A stretch of 19,518 bases of DNA. It comes from Limiplasma sp036652695 (GTDB lineage Bacteria; Bacillota; Clostridia; Christensenellales; Aristaeellaceae). Positions 6,032 through 13,501 of this stretch are shown one piece after another. Under the pieces are notes generated by a model that made no database searches, was not told the DNA's origin, and saw only the letters and a program-made list of their open reading frames with translations. Each line of letters begins with the position of its first letter. Position 1 is the first letter of the stretch. The DNA is taken from the NCBI GenBank assembly GCA_036652695.1, contig JAVVVJ010000054.1, positions 1 through 19,518 on the forward strand. Direction: 5' to 3'. A program made the translations under genes and the position numbers.

Positions 6032-7573
6032 ATGAACGTATTTGTAGCCATACTGATTGCCCTCATCACGGCAGCCCTAGGCGCCGCTGGCGGCTATCTA
6101 TACCGCAAGCAGGCGGGCGAAAAAAAGATCGGGCGCACAGAGGAATATGCAAAAAATCTTCTGGAGGATGCCCAGCGCAAGGCAGACGAAAAGAGGAAGG
6201 AAACCATCCTTGAGGCCAAGGAGGAAGTTCTTCGCCTGAAGACAGAGCTCGACCGCGAATGCCGCGAGCGCCGTGCCGAGGTGCAGCGCAGTGAACGCCG
6301 CAATTTGCAGCGCGAGGAAGTGCTGGATAAAAAGCAGGACAACCTTGAAACCCGCGAAGAGGCCATTTCCCAAAAGCTCGCCAGCATCCAAAAGGAGCAG
6401 GAGGAGCTTGAAAACGGTCAGCAAAAGCAGCTGGCGGAGCTGGAGCGCATCGCCGGCATGACGCAGGATGAAGCCTGCCAGATGGTGGTGAACCGCGTCC
6501 AAAAGGAAGCCTATCACGATGCCGCCGCTATGGTGCGCGATATTGAAACCCGCGCGCGCGAGGAGGGCGAAAAGAAGGCTCGCAACATCATTGCGCTTGC
6601 CATTCAGAAATGCGCCTCCGATCACGTGGCGGAAACCACCGTATCCGTTATCAACCTGCCAAACGACGATATGAAGGGCCGCATCATCGGCCGCGAAGGC
6701 CGCAACATTCGCGCGTTGGAAACCGCCACGGGCGTTGATCTCATCATTGACGATACCCCCGAGGCCGTTATCGTTAGCGCCTTTGACCCGGTGCGCCGCG
6801 AAATCGCCCGCATCGCTGTGGAACGCCTGATTACGGATGGTCGCATTCACCCCGCGCGCATCGAGGAAATGGTGGAAAAAGCGCGCAAGGAGGTTGACAA
6901 CCAAATCCGCGAGGCTGGCGAGCAGGCCGTGTTTGAAACGCATCAGCATGGCATTCATCACGAGCTGGTCAAAATTCTGGGTCGCTTGCGCTACCGCACC
7001 AGCTATGGTCAGAATGTGCTAAAGCACTCCATTGAGGTCAGCCATCTGGCTGGCATGATGGCTGCGGAGCTGGGCGCCGATGTGGCGCTTGCAAAGCGCG
7101 CGGGTCTCCTGCACGATATCGGCAAGGGCGTTGACCACGAGGCCGAAGGCACGCACGTTACCTTGGGCGCGGAGCTTGCGCGTAAATACCGCGAAAGCCC
7201 GGATGTGATTCACGCCATCCTTGCCCACCACAACGATGTGGAGCCGCAAACCGTGGAGGCCGTGCTTGTGCAGGCCGCCGACGCGATTTCCGCCGCGCGC
7301 CCCGGCGCACGCCGCGAATCGCTGGAAAATTACATAAAGCGGCTTGAGAAGCTTGAGGATATTGCCAACAGCTTCCAAGGCGTTGAAAAATGCTTTGCGA
7401 TTCAGAGCGGCCGCGAGGTGCGCATCATGGTGAAGCCTGAGGATATCACGGATGACGGCACCAAGATTCTCGCCAAGGAGATCGCTAAGCGGATTGAGAA
7501 GGAGCTGGAGTATCCCGGCCAGATCCGCGTGAACGTGATTCGCGAAACCCGTAGCACCGAATACGCGAAGTAA
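6032..7573 (+). CDS. rny: Ribonuclease Y
   Basis: RNase Y is the membrane-anchored endoribonuclease that starts mRNA decay in many Firmicutes. The 513-aa protein is of normal length and complete. It has an N-terminal membrane span (about 3-24), a long charged coiled coil (about 30-200), a KH RNA-binding domain with GRIIGREGRNIRALE (217-230), and an HD domain with His361-Asp362 in LLHDIGKGVDHE. LAHHNDVEP (398-405) and the AADAISAARPGARRES segment (415-430) are also typical. The start at 6032 has AAAGGAG 8 bases upstream. It is preceded by a long non-coding leader with a terminator and followed by a strong terminator, so it appears to be monocistronic. Leader structure may link its expression to RNA-decay capacity; that is inference. 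Confidence 0.98.
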   Translation: MNVFVAILIALITAALGAAGGYLYRKQAGEKKIGRTEEYAKNLLEDAQRKADEKRKETILEAKEEVLRLKTELDRECRERRAEVQRSERRNLQREEVLDKKQDNLETREEAISQKLASIQKEQEELENGQQKQLAELERIAGMTQDEACQMVVNRVQKEAYHDAAAMVRDIETRAREEGEKKARNIIALAIQKCASDHVAETTVSVINLPNDDMKGRIIGREGRNIRALETATGVDLIIDDTPEAVIVSAFDPVRREIARIAVERLITDGRIHPARIEEMVEKARKEVDNQIREAGEQAVFETHQHGIHHELVKILGRLRYRTSYGQNVLKHSIEVSHLAGMMAAELGADVALAKRAGLLHDIGKGVDHEAEGTHVTLGAELARKYRESPDVIHAILAHHNDVEPQTVEAVLVQAADAISAARPGARRESLENYIKRLEKLEDIANSFQGVEKCFAIQSGREVRIMVKPEDITDDGTKILAKEIAKRIEKELEYPGQIRVNVIRETRSTEYAK

Positions 7574-7604
7574 CCCCTTTGACCTGCACCAACTTTCAAG
7601 AATA

Positions 7605-7621
7605 TGCATGCGACGCATGCA
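7605..7621. repeat. 17-base perfect inverted repeat
   Basis: TGCATGCGACGCATGCA has 8-base arms around a single A. It lies just after the rny stop and 9 bases before the rny terminator stem. It may add an extra hairpin at the 3' end of the rny mRNA or be a protein-binding site. Confidence 0.6.
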
Positions 7622-7629
7622 GGGAACGC

Positions 7630-7664
7630 TCCCGGCGGGCTTATGCTCGCCGGGGCTTTTTTTT
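7630..7664 (+). terminator. Intrinsic terminator after rny
   Basis: An 11-bp GC-rich stem (7630-7640 with 7645-7655, loop TTAT) is followed by eight T's at 7657-7664. Confidence 0.92.
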
Positions 7665-7696
7665 CCCGTAAATTTACCAGCATTTCAATGCAAAAA

Positions 7697-7724
7697 TGGA
7701 CAACACTAACAACCGTGCGATAAC
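7697..7724 (+). promoter_or_regulatory. Possible promoter of the sugar ABC operon
   Basis: TGGACA (7697-7702) and GATAAC (7719-7724) are 16 bases apart; the -10 box is a moderate match. It lies between the rny terminator and the binding-protein gene, where a promoter is expected. A few bases downstream, TGAAAGCG (7732-7739) matches the first half of a CcpA cre site but the second half does not fit. Confidence 0.35.
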
Positions 7725-7736
7725 GCGTTGCTGAAA

Positions 7737-7761
7737 GCGCGCGCCAGCTTGCGGCGCGCGC
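7737..7761 (+). promoter_or_regulatory. Strong hairpin in the binding-protein leader
   Basis: GCGCGCGCC (7737-7745) pairs perfectly with GGCGCGCGC (7753-7761) around a 7-base loop. There is no T-run, so it is not a terminator. It ends 16 bases before the ribosome binding site AAGGAG (7778-7783) and may affect mRNA stability or translation. Confidence 0.5.
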
Positions 7762-7793
7762 CGTGAAGCAAATCAATAAGGAGTGTGCCCATT

Positions 7794-9125
7794 ATGAAAA
7801 AGCTGTTGATTCTAGTGGCGGTTGCCGCGCTGGTCATTGGCGTGGTCAGTATCATTGCTGGCGCGGAAAGCTCAGGTGAAATTTTCTTTCTCAACTTCAA
7901 ACCGGAAATTGCCGATGTATATACCAAGATTGCCGCGGACTACAAGGCGGAAACCGGCGTTGCGGTGAAGGTCGTCACAGCGGCGAGCGGCACGTACGAG
8001 CAAACGCTGATGAGCGAGCTGGCAAAGGCCGATGCACCCACCATTTTTCAGGTCAACGGCCCGGTGAGCCTTCCAAACTACAGGGAGTATACGGCAGATC
8101 TCACGGACAGCAGCTTAGCGAAGCTTTTGAGCGATCCTTCGTTTGCGCTGAGGCTGGATGGGCAGGTGCTGGCGGTGCCTTATGCGGTGGAAGGCTACGG
8201 CATCATCTATAATGCCGCGATTCTCAACCGCTACTTTGCTTCCCCCAATCAAAAAACCGGCTATGCCGCTGTGGAGGAAATAAAGAGCTTCGCCGCCCTA
8301 AAGGCCGTTGTGGAGGATATGACCGCCCTGAAGGACGAGCTTGGCATTCAGGGCGTTTTTGCCTCCACAAGCATGGCTGCGGGCAATCAATGGCGCTGGC
8401 AGACGCATCTTTTGAACCTGCCGCTCTATTATGAGTTCAAGGCGCTTGATGACAAGGCCGATACGGTATTGACCGGCGTAAACGCCAAAACCATTGCGTT
8501 TCAGTACAACGAAAACTTCCGCAATACCTTTGACCTCTACCTGCGCAATTCCACCACCGAGCCGGGGCTTTTGTCCAACAAGACCGTGGATGATTCCATG
8601 GCGGAATTTGCGCTGGGGCAATGCGCCATGGTGCAAAACGGCAACTGGGGCGCGAGCCAGATCCTCGGTGTGGAGGGGAATACCGTGGCCGATGCGGATA
8701 TTAAGTTTCTGCCCATCTATACGGGCATGCCGGGCGAGGAGCAGCAGGGGCTGTGCGTAGGCACGGAAAACTACCTGTGCATTAACCGCAACGTTTCGCA
8801 GGAGAAGCAGCAGGCGTCCATTGATTTTCTCACATGGCTCTTTTCCAGCGAGAAGGGCAAGGCGTATGTGAAAAACGAGCTGGGCTTTATTGTGCCGTTT
8901 ACTTCCTTTGGCGAAAACGACAAGCCCGCCGATCCCCTCAGCGTGGAGGTCATGAATTGGATGAACAAGGAGGGAATCGTGTCCGTGCCATGGACGCTGC
9001 TCGCCTTCCCCTCTGAAAATTTTAAGAACGATGTCGGCGACGCGCTGCTGGAATATGTGCAGGGCAGCATGCAATGGCAGGATGTGGTTACCGTTACGGT
9101 GGACAGCTGGGCCGCCGAAAAGTGA
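7794..9125 (+). CDS. Extracellular sugar-binding protein of a CUT1 ABC transporter
   Basis: This 443-aa protein belongs to the family 1 solute-binding proteins (UgpB/MsmE/MalE type). It captures a sugar outside the membrane and delivers it to the two permeases encoded next. It has an N-terminal signal sequence (Lys-Lys then about 20 hydrophobic residues, ending GAES), then the typical opening EIADVYTKIAADYKAETGV and a PTIFQVNGP segment. The ATG at 7794 is chosen because AAGGAG is 10 bases upstream; an in-frame GTG at 7785 is only 1 base from it. Firmicute homologues are normally lipoproteins with a cysteine after the signal; none is present here, so it is either released or held by an uncleaved signal. 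The substrate cannot be read from the sequence. Confidence 0.92.
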   Translation: MKKLLILVAVAALVIGVVSIIAGAESSGEIFFLNFKPEIADVYTKIAADYKAETGVAVKVVTAASGTYEQTLMSELAKADAPTIFQVNGPVSLPNYREYTADLTDSSLAKLLSDPSFALRLDGQVLAVPYAVEGYGIIYNAAILNRYFASPNQKTGYAAVEEIKSFAALKAVVEDMTALKDELGIQGVFASTSMAAGNQWRWQTHLLNLPLYYEFKALDDKADTVLTGVNAKTIAFQYNENFRNTFDLYLRNSTTEPGLLSNKTVDDSMAEFALGQCAMVQNGNWGASQILGVEGNTVADADIKFLPIYTGMPGEEQQGLCVGTENYLCINRNVSQEKQQASIDFLTWLFSSEKGKAYVKNELGFIVPFTSFGENDKPADPLSVEVMNWMNKEGIVSVPWTLLAFPSENFKNDVGDALLEYVQGSMQWQDVVTVTVDSWAAEK

Positions 9126-9141
9126 AAGAAGAGGACAGGCC

Positions 9142-9987
9142 ATGCAAAAGTCCATCCGCCGCCACTGGTGGCTGTTTCTCCTGCCCACGGCCGCCGCGTT
9201 TGCGATTGTGTTCCTGCTTCCTTTTCTGATGGGGCTTGCCCTGAGCTTTACGGAATTCACCACCGTGACCAACGCAAAGTGGGTGGGGCTTGCGAACTAT
9301 GTGAAAGCCTTTACCAAGAATGGCGAGTTTATCGATGCCCTTTGGTTTACGGCGAAATTCACGGCGGTGGCGGTGCTGACGGTTAATTTGCTGGCCTTTG
9401 CCATGGCGATGCTGCTTACCAAGAGCATTCCCGGCACCAACCTATACCGCACCGTTTTTTTCATGCCAAACCTCATTGGCGGCATTGTGCTGGGTTGGAT
9501 TTGGCAGATGATCTTCAACGGCGTGCTCATGCGCTACGGCATGACCCTCACCACCAACCCCGATTTTGGGTTTTGGGGGCTTGTGATCCTCATGAACTGG
9601 CAGATGATCGGCTACATGATGATCATCTATATCGCGGGCATTCAGAACATCCCCGGCGACCTATACGACGCTGCCGATGTGGATGGCGCGGGTTGGTGGC
9701 GGCGGCTGAGCAGCGTTACGCTGCCCATGGTGATGCCCTCCATTACCATCTGCACCTTTTTGACGCTGACCAATTCGTTTAAGCTGTTTGACCAGAACCT
9801 TGCGCTCACCGCGGGCGCGCCAAGCAAGAAAACCGCCATGCTCGCGCTGGATATCTACAACACCTTCTACAGCCGCGCTGGCTGGCAGGGCGTGGGGCAG
9901 GCAAAGGCCGTGGTTTTTTTGGTGCTGGTTGCGGGCATTTCGCTTTTGCAGCTTTCGCTGACACGCACAAGGGAGGTCGATCAGTGA
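9142..9987 (+). CDS. Sugar ABC transporter permease, MalF type
   Basis: This 281-aa protein is a six-span membrane permease. The first span lies at about 10-30. The cytoplasmic EAA loop that docks to the ATPase is at about 174-199: YDAADVDGAGWWRRL then TLPMVMP, with the conserved DGA and the closing Pro. The length suits the MalF/UgpA/MsmF group without the large MalF periplasmic loop. The ATG lies 16 bases after the binding-protein stop, with an AGAGGA ribosome binding site. It pairs with the next permease to form the transmembrane channel. No ATP-binding subunit is encoded in the window; CUT1 systems in Firmicutes often share an MsmK/MsiK-type ATPase encoded elsewhere. Confidence 0.94.
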   Translation: MQKSIRRHWWLFLLPTAAAFAIVFLLPFLMGLALSFTEFTTVTNAKWVGLANYVKAFTKNGEFIDALWFTAKFTAVAVLTVNLLAFAMAMLLTKSIPGTNLYRTVFFMPNLIGGIVLGWIWQMIFNGVLMRYGMTLTTNPDFGFWGLVILMNWQMIGYMMIIYIAGIQNIPGDLYDAADVDGAGWWRRLSSVTLPMVMPSITICTFLTLTNSFKLFDQNLALTAGAPSKKTAMLALDIYNTFYSRAGWQGVGQAKAVVFLVLVAGISLLQLSLTRTREVDQ

Positions 9988-10826
9988 TGGCACGCCATCG
10001 AAAAGGAAACTGGATCGCCGCTGCCATTCTAACGGCGATATCGTTTCTCTACCTCATGCCCATTTTGGTTGTGGCAATGAACTCCTTTAAGAGCAAGCTA
10101 TTCATTTCCTCCGATCCGTTTGGCTGGCCCAGCGCCGCGCGGGGCACCTTTGCGGGCTTGAGCAACTACACCGTGGGTGTGGCAAAAATAGGCTTTTTTA
10201 GCTCCTTTGGCTATTCCCTCTACATCACGGTGCTCTCCGTGCTGGTGCTTACCCTGTTGTGCTCCATGGCGGGCTGGTATATTGCGCGCGTTCAAACCCG
10301 CGCCGTGCGCTTCTTTTACTACCTGCTGGTGTTTAGCATGGTGGTGCCCTTTCAAATGGTGATGTTCACCATGAGCAAGATGGCCAACGTGCTGCGCTTG
10401 GATAACCCCACCGGCATTGTGGCTGTGTACGCGGGTTTTGGCGCGGGGCTTTCCACCTTCCTATTCACCGGCTTTGCCAAGAGCATTCCGTTGGAGATTG
10501 AGGAGGCCGCGTTCATTGACGGCTGCGGCCCCATCCGCACCTTCTTTGGCGTGGTGTTTTCCATTTTGCGCCCTACCGCGATTACCGTTGCGATCCTGAA
10601 CGCCATGTGGATTTGGAACGATTACCTACTGCCCTACCTGCTGTTAGGCTCTACCTACAAAACCATCCCCATCGCCGTGCAGTACCTGCGCGGCGGCTAC
10701 GGCGCTGTGGACATGGGCGCGATGATGGCCATGCTGGTGCTCGCCATTTTGCCCATCATCGCCTTCTACCTTGTGTGTCAAAAATACATCATCAAAGGCG
10801 TTATTTCCGGTGCGGTGAAGGGGTAA
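9987..10826 (+). CDS. Sugar ABC transporter permease, MalG type
   Basis: This 279-aa protein is the second membrane permease of the importer. It has about six spans, the MalG-type opening (FLYLMPILVVAMNSFKS), and an EAA loop at about 170-196 (EIEEAAFIDGCGPIRTFF, then LRP), in which the usual DGA is DGC. The ATG at 9987 overlaps the TGA of the upstream permease by one base. An in-frame GTG at 9984 is also possible, since AGGGAGG (9970-9976) is 7 bases from the GTG and 10 from the ATG. Tight overlap implies a single mRNA and coupled synthesis of the two channel halves. Confidence 0.94.
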   Translation: MARHRKGNWIAAAILTAISFLYLMPILVVAMNSFKSKLFISSDPFGWPSAARGTFAGLSNYTVGVAKIGFFSSFGYSLYITVLSVLVLTLLCSMAGWYIARVQTRAVRFFYYLLVFSMVVPFQMVMFTMSKMANVLRLDNPTGIVAVYAGFGAGLSTFLFTGFAKSIPLEIEEAAFIDGCGPIRTFFGVVFSILRPTAITVAILNAMWIWNDYLLPYLLLGSTYKTIPIAVQYLRGGYGAVDMGAMMAMLVLAILPIIAFYLVCQKYIIKGVISGAVKG

Positions 10827-10847
10827 GCACATTGCGGGCACAACAAA

Positions 10848-10871
10848 GCCGGGCGGCCTTCGCCGCCCGGC
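10848..10871 (-). terminator. Hairpin between convergent genes, likely terminator
   Basis: GCCGGGCGGC (10848-10857) pairs perfectly with GCCGCCCGGC (10862-10871). On the minus strand it is followed by TTTGTTGTG, a mediocre T-tract; on the plus strand there is none. It sits between the stops of the MalG-type permease and the DUF1540 gene and may serve both. Confidence 0.6.
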
Positions 10872-10887
10872 ATGCGCGTGTTATCGG

Positions 10888-11052
10888 TTAGGCTTTGTAG
10901 CTGGCGCACTCGCTTTCATCACAATTGCCGCTGTTGCAGCCGCAGCGGGGCGCGATTTTGACGGTGTCAAGCTCGCATAGGCCATCGCTGCTGTGATGCT
11001 TACAGCTGGATACCTCGCATTGTATGCACTGGTTCTTGTTGGGGAACGACAT
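10888..11052 (-). CDS. DUF1540 small cysteine-rich protein
   Basis: This 54-aa protein has eight cysteines (9, 12, 17, 26, 37, 39, 44, 49) in the order CIQCEVSSCKHH, C, CGCNSGNC, C, the pattern of the DUF1540 family common in Clostridia. The cysteine spacing suggests metal binding, but no function is established to my knowledge. The start at 11052 is supported by AGGGAGGTGA just upstream; longer in-frame extension to 11229 lacks a site. It is a single-gene unit convergent with the sugar transporter and divergent from the phosphatase gene. I find no convincing promoter for it in 11053-11130. Confidence 0.88.
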   Translation of the reverse strand: MSFPNKNQCIQCEVSSCKHHSSDGLCELDTVKIAPRCGCNSGNCDESECASYKA

Positions 11053-11156
11053 GGCGTTCACCTCCCTTTTCTGTGATGGGTACAGTATGCCTCGTTTTGC
11101 GCGGAAGTATCCGCGGCATGACGCGTTTACGTTGTCGGCGCAATGGGGCAAAAACA

Positions 11157-11165
11157 TGCTATAAT
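11157..11165 (+). promoter_or_regulatory. Extended -10 promoter of the inositol-phosphatase-family gene
   Basis: TGCTATAAT is a perfect extended -10 element (TATAAT at 11160-11165). No good -35 box lies at normal spacing; TTGTCG at 11132 is too far. Predicted start near 11172, about 39 bases before the ATG. Confidence 0.6.
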
Positions 11166-11210
11166 GCAGAAGCCGCCCTTCGCGGCGCAATGGAAAGGAG
11201 AAAAGAACCA

Positions 11211-11978
11211 ATGATACAATCCATCGCAACCATCATCCGTCAGGCGGGCGAAATCATGCTGGGAGCGCAAAAGCCAGCCGTATATGAAAAAGAGGGACAC
11301 GCAAACTTCGTGACCCAAACGGATATCGATGTGCAGACGTTTTTGATTGAACACTTGCACCAGCTGATGCCAGAGGCGTTGTTTCTGGCGGAGGAGCAGG
11401 AAAATCTACAGCTGACAGAGGGGCTTACCTTTGTGATTGACCCCATCGATGGCACAACCAATTTCATGCATTCGCGCCGCGCCTCGTGTATCTCCGTGGG
11501 GCTGCTTCGCAATAGGCAGCCGGAGCTTGCGTTTGTATACCAACCTTGGCTGCGGGAAATGTACGCGGCTGAGCGCGGCAAGGGCGCTTTTTGCAACGAC
11601 CGTCGCTTGCAGGCCTCCAATGTGCCCTTTGAGCACGCGGTGGTCAACATCGGCACCGCGCCGTATCAGCCGGAGCTGAGCAGCCGCAGCATGAAGCTGG
11701 CAGCGGAATTTCTTGGGCGCACAAGCGATCTGCGCCGCTGCGGCTCTGCCGCGCTGGACCTTTGCGATGTGGCGGCGGGCGGTGCGGAGCTTTTTTGGGA
11801 GATGGAGCTAAGCCCGTGGGATTATGCGGCGGGCGCGTTGATTGTAACCGAGGCGGGCGGCAAAATCGCGACGATGCGCGGAGATGCGCTTGTACACGGA
11901 ACCAAAACCAGCGTGCTGGCGAGCAACCCCGCGTGCTTTGAGGCGGCGGTGGCGCTCTGCGCCGGGGCGATGGCATAA
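11211..11978 (+). CDS. Inositol-monophosphatase-family phosphatase
   Basis: This 255-aa protein has all metal-site motifs of the Li-sensitive phosphatase superfamily (SuhB/IMPase/CysQ/FBPase IV): Glu61-Glu62 in LAEEQ, DPIDGTTNF (77-85), and WDYAAGALIVTEAGG (203-217, Asp204). These enzymes use Mg2+ to hydrolyse phosphate esters such as inositol-1-phosphate, fructose-1,6-bisphosphate or 3'-phosphoadenosine-5'-phosphate; the sequence alone does not settle which. The start at 11211 has AAAGGAG (11194-11200) 10 bases upstream. Earlier in-frame starts lie within or before the promoter region and are rejected. The last codons overlap the T-tract of the minus-strand terminator that follows. Confidence 0.93.
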   Translation: MIQSIATIIRQAGEIMLGAQKPAVYEKEGHANFVTQTDIDVQTFLIEHLHQLMPEALFLAEEQENLQLTEGLTFVIDPIDGTTNFMHSRRASCISVGLLRNRQPELAFVYQPWLREMYAAERGKGAFCNDRRLQASNVPFEHAVVNIGTAPYQPELSSRSMKLAAEFLGRTSDLRRCGSAALDLCDVAAGGAELFWEMELSPWDYAAGALIVTEAGGKIATMRGDALVHGTKTSVLASNPACFEAAVALCAGAMA

Positions 11979-12013
11979 AAAAGCGAGGGTCGATGTGCGG
12001 CATCGGCCCTCGC
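11977..12013 (-). terminator. Intrinsic terminator of the 44-aa membrane protein gene
   Basis: GCGAGGG-T-CGATG (11983-11995) pairs with CATCG-G-CCCTCGC (12001-12013), 13 bp with one G-U. On the minus strand six T's follow (11977-11982). The tract overlaps the stop codon of the convergent phosphatase gene. Confidence 0.85.
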
Positions 12014-12031
12014 AAAGGGTTTGCGATGGGG

Positions 12032-12166
12032 TTAGGATTGAGCGCCCTTGGAACGGGAACGCTTGCGCTTGTTGATTCTGCGCATGAGCGCATCGCCAAA
12101 CAGGCTGTATAGCAAAAAACCAGCCGTGATGACCACCACCACCACCGTAACAACGCTTTGACCCAC
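12032..12166 (-). CDS. Small single-span membrane protein, 44 aa
   Basis: The short frame has a valine-rich span (about 4-24) followed by a strongly basic tail (RRINKRKRSRSK), predicting an outside-to-inside orientation with the tail in the cytoplasm. A GTG start at 12166 is chosen because a purine-rich GGAGAGGGGGA lies about 8 bases upstream; the longer frame to 12241 would overlap the promoter. A good promoter (TTGCCA-N17-TACAAT, 12207-12235) and a strong terminator frame it exactly, which is the main support for it being real. It is divergent from the KdpD-like kinase gene. The function is unknown; small basic single-span proteins often modulate larger membrane proteins. Confidence 0.65.
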   Translation of the reverse strand: MGQSVVTVVVVVITAGFLLYSLFGDALMRRINKRKRSRSKGAQS

Positions 12167-12206
12167 TTTAAAATCCCCCTCTCCGGTTAGGTAACCTCTA
12201 TTTTCT

Positions 12207-12235
12207 ATTGTAAGCGTGCCGGAGCGGATTGGCAA
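12207..12235 (-). promoter_or_regulatory. Promoter of the 44-aa membrane protein gene
   Basis: On the minus strand TTGCCA (12230-12235) and TACAAT (12207-12212) are 17 bases apart. Predicted start near 12200, about 34 bases before the GTG. Confidence 0.7.
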
Positions 12236-12249
12236 TCGCAAGCGCGCTA

Positions 12250-12300
12250 AGGAAGCGCTAACGACGGGGCTTCGCTTGCTAAGCGCCCGTTAAAGCGCCT
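12250..12300. repeat. Interrupted inverted repeat between divergent genes
   Basis: AGG and GCGC and AACG in 12250-12263 pair with CGTT, GCGC and CCT in 12288-12300. An inner CGCTT/AAGCG hairpin lies at 12273-12285, and AGCGC-type words recur across the stretch. No T-run follows on either strand. It could be a cruciform, a binding site cluster, or an old terminator. Confidence 0.4.
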
Positions 12301-12314
12301 AGCGCAGCTATCCA

Positions 12315-12332
12315 AACAGAGCCGGTTCTGTT
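12315..12332. promoter_or_regulatory. 18-base palindrome next to the kinase -10 box (candidate operator)
   Basis: AACAGAGCCGGTTCTGTT matches its reverse complement at 16 of 18 bases. It fills the -35/-10 spacer in front of the TATACT at 12332-12337, while no recognisable -35 box is present. This is a layout expected for an activator- or repressor-controlled promoter. Confidence 0.5.
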
Positions 12333-12337
12333 ATACT
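12332..12337 (+). promoter_or_regulatory. Probable -10 box of the two-component operon
   Basis: TATACT lies 10 bases before the earliest possible GTG and 87 before the preferred ATG of the kinase gene. The sequence at -35 (TATCCA) is poor. Confidence 0.45.
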
Positions 12338-12424
12338 TTTGCTATTGTGCGGATGGCGTTTGCGCAGGCATCCGCAGGTCGAAGCACCCACCGCTTGCGC
12401 ACGAAAGGATGGTGGCAAGGCGGC

Positions 12425-13501
12425 ATGAGGCAGCCCATCAACAAGCAATGGAAGAGCGCGCTGGTGACCGTGCTGTTTTTATCGGCGGCAGCTTTGCTAT
12501 GTGTGCTTTTGCGGAGCAGCCCCGGCGGCGCGGACAACGAGCAGCTGGTTTTTGTGCTGGCGGTGCTGCTTATTTCGCGCTACACAAGCGGCTATCTGTG
12601 GGGGATCCTTGCATCGGTCGCGGCAGTGCTTTGCGTCAACTATCTGTTCACCTATCCGTATTTTGTTTTTAACATCAGCCTTTCCGGCTACCTGCTCACC
12701 TTTCTTACCATGCTTGCGGTATCGCTCATTGTGAGCGTGCTTACCACCCGCATCAAGGAGCAGGAGCGCATTCGTTTGGAGGCCGAAAAGGAAAAGCTTC
12801 GCGCAAACCTTCTGCGCGCCGTGTCGCACGATCTGCGCACGCCGCTTACCTCCATCGTCGGCTCCACAGGCGCTATTCTGGATAACGACCTTGCGCCGGA
12901 AAAGCAGCGGGAGCTAATTGCGGATGCGAATGCCGACGCGCAATGGCTTTTGCGCATGATTGAAAACCTGCTGGCGATTACGCGCATCGGCGGCGATTCG
13001 GTTCCCCTGCATATGGAAACCGAGGTGCTGGAGGATGTGCTGGCGGAGGCGATTATCACCTTCCACAAGCATTTTTCGCAGGTGGAGGTGGATATGGCGC
13101 TGGGCGAGGATATTTTGCTTGCCGAGATGGATGCCGTGCTCATTGAGCAGGTGGTGTTGAACCTGCTGGAAAACGCGGTATACCACGGCGGGCACACCAC
13201 GCGCATCTGCCTGAGCACGGCGCACGAGGATGGTTTTGTGTGCGTGACGGTTTCGGATAACGGCGCGGGCATTCCCAAGGAACAGCTTGCGCATGTTTTC
13301 AGCGGCACGCTATCCCGCGATATGCAGCATAGCGCCGATGAGCAAAAGCATATGGGCATCGGCCTCTCCGTGTGCAAGAGCATTATCGGCGCGCATGGCG
13401 GCAGCATGACCGCGCGCAACAACGCTCAGGGCGGCGCGAGCTTTACCTTTACGCTATTGGAAAAGGAGAATGCATATGGCGATCAAGATCCTGATCGTTG
13501 A
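12425..13501 (+). CDS. KdpD-like sensor histidine kinase lacking the cytoplasmic KdpD sensor domain
   Basis: This 358-aa kinase has four closely spaced membrane spans (about 10-112; DUF4118 type as in KdpD). A HisKA helix follows with the phosphorylated His135 in AVSHDLRTPLTSI, then an ATPase domain with the N box NLLENA (Asn250), G1 box SDNGAGIP (Asp278) and G2 box GIGLSVCKSIIGAHGG. Full-length KdpD has about 400 extra N-terminal residues (KdpD and UspA-like domains) that are absent here. Start choice is uncertain: in-frame GTG 12347 and ATG 12353 lie too close to the -10 box, while ATG 12425 directly precedes the first span but has only a weak AAGG at 4 bases. Its end overlaps the regulator gene by 26 bases. 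No kdpFABC potassium pump genes are in the window, so the signal could be K+, turgor or something else. Confidence 0.88.
   Translation: MRQPINKQWKSALVTVLFLSAAALLCVLLRSSPGGADNEQLVFVLAVLLISRYTSGYLWGILASVAAVLCVNYLFTYPYFVFNISLSGYLLTFLTMLAVSLIVSVLTTRIKEQERIRLEAEKEKLRANLLRAVSHDLRTPLTSIVGSTGAILDNDLAPEKQRELIADANADAQWLLRMIENLLAITRIGGDSVPLHMETEVLEDVLAEAIITFHKHFSQVEVDMALGEDILLAEMDAVLIEQVVLNLLENAVYHGGHTTRICLSTAHEDGFVCVTVSDNGAGIPKEQLAHVFSGTLSRDMQHSADEQKHMGIGLSVCKSIIGAHGGSMTARNNAQGGASFTFTLLEKENAYGDQDPDR

Noticed and set aside
7732..7745. CcpA cre site before the sugar transporter genes
   Set aside because: Only the first half (TGAAAGCG) matches; the second half is GC-rich and lacks the required symmetry, and the bases are explained by the hairpin.
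8298..9272. Open frame of 324 codons on the minus strand
   Set aside because: It is antisense to the sugar-binding protein gene, without recognisable motifs or a start signal. The frames at 6098-6961 and 13449-14303 on the minus strand are rejected for the same reason.
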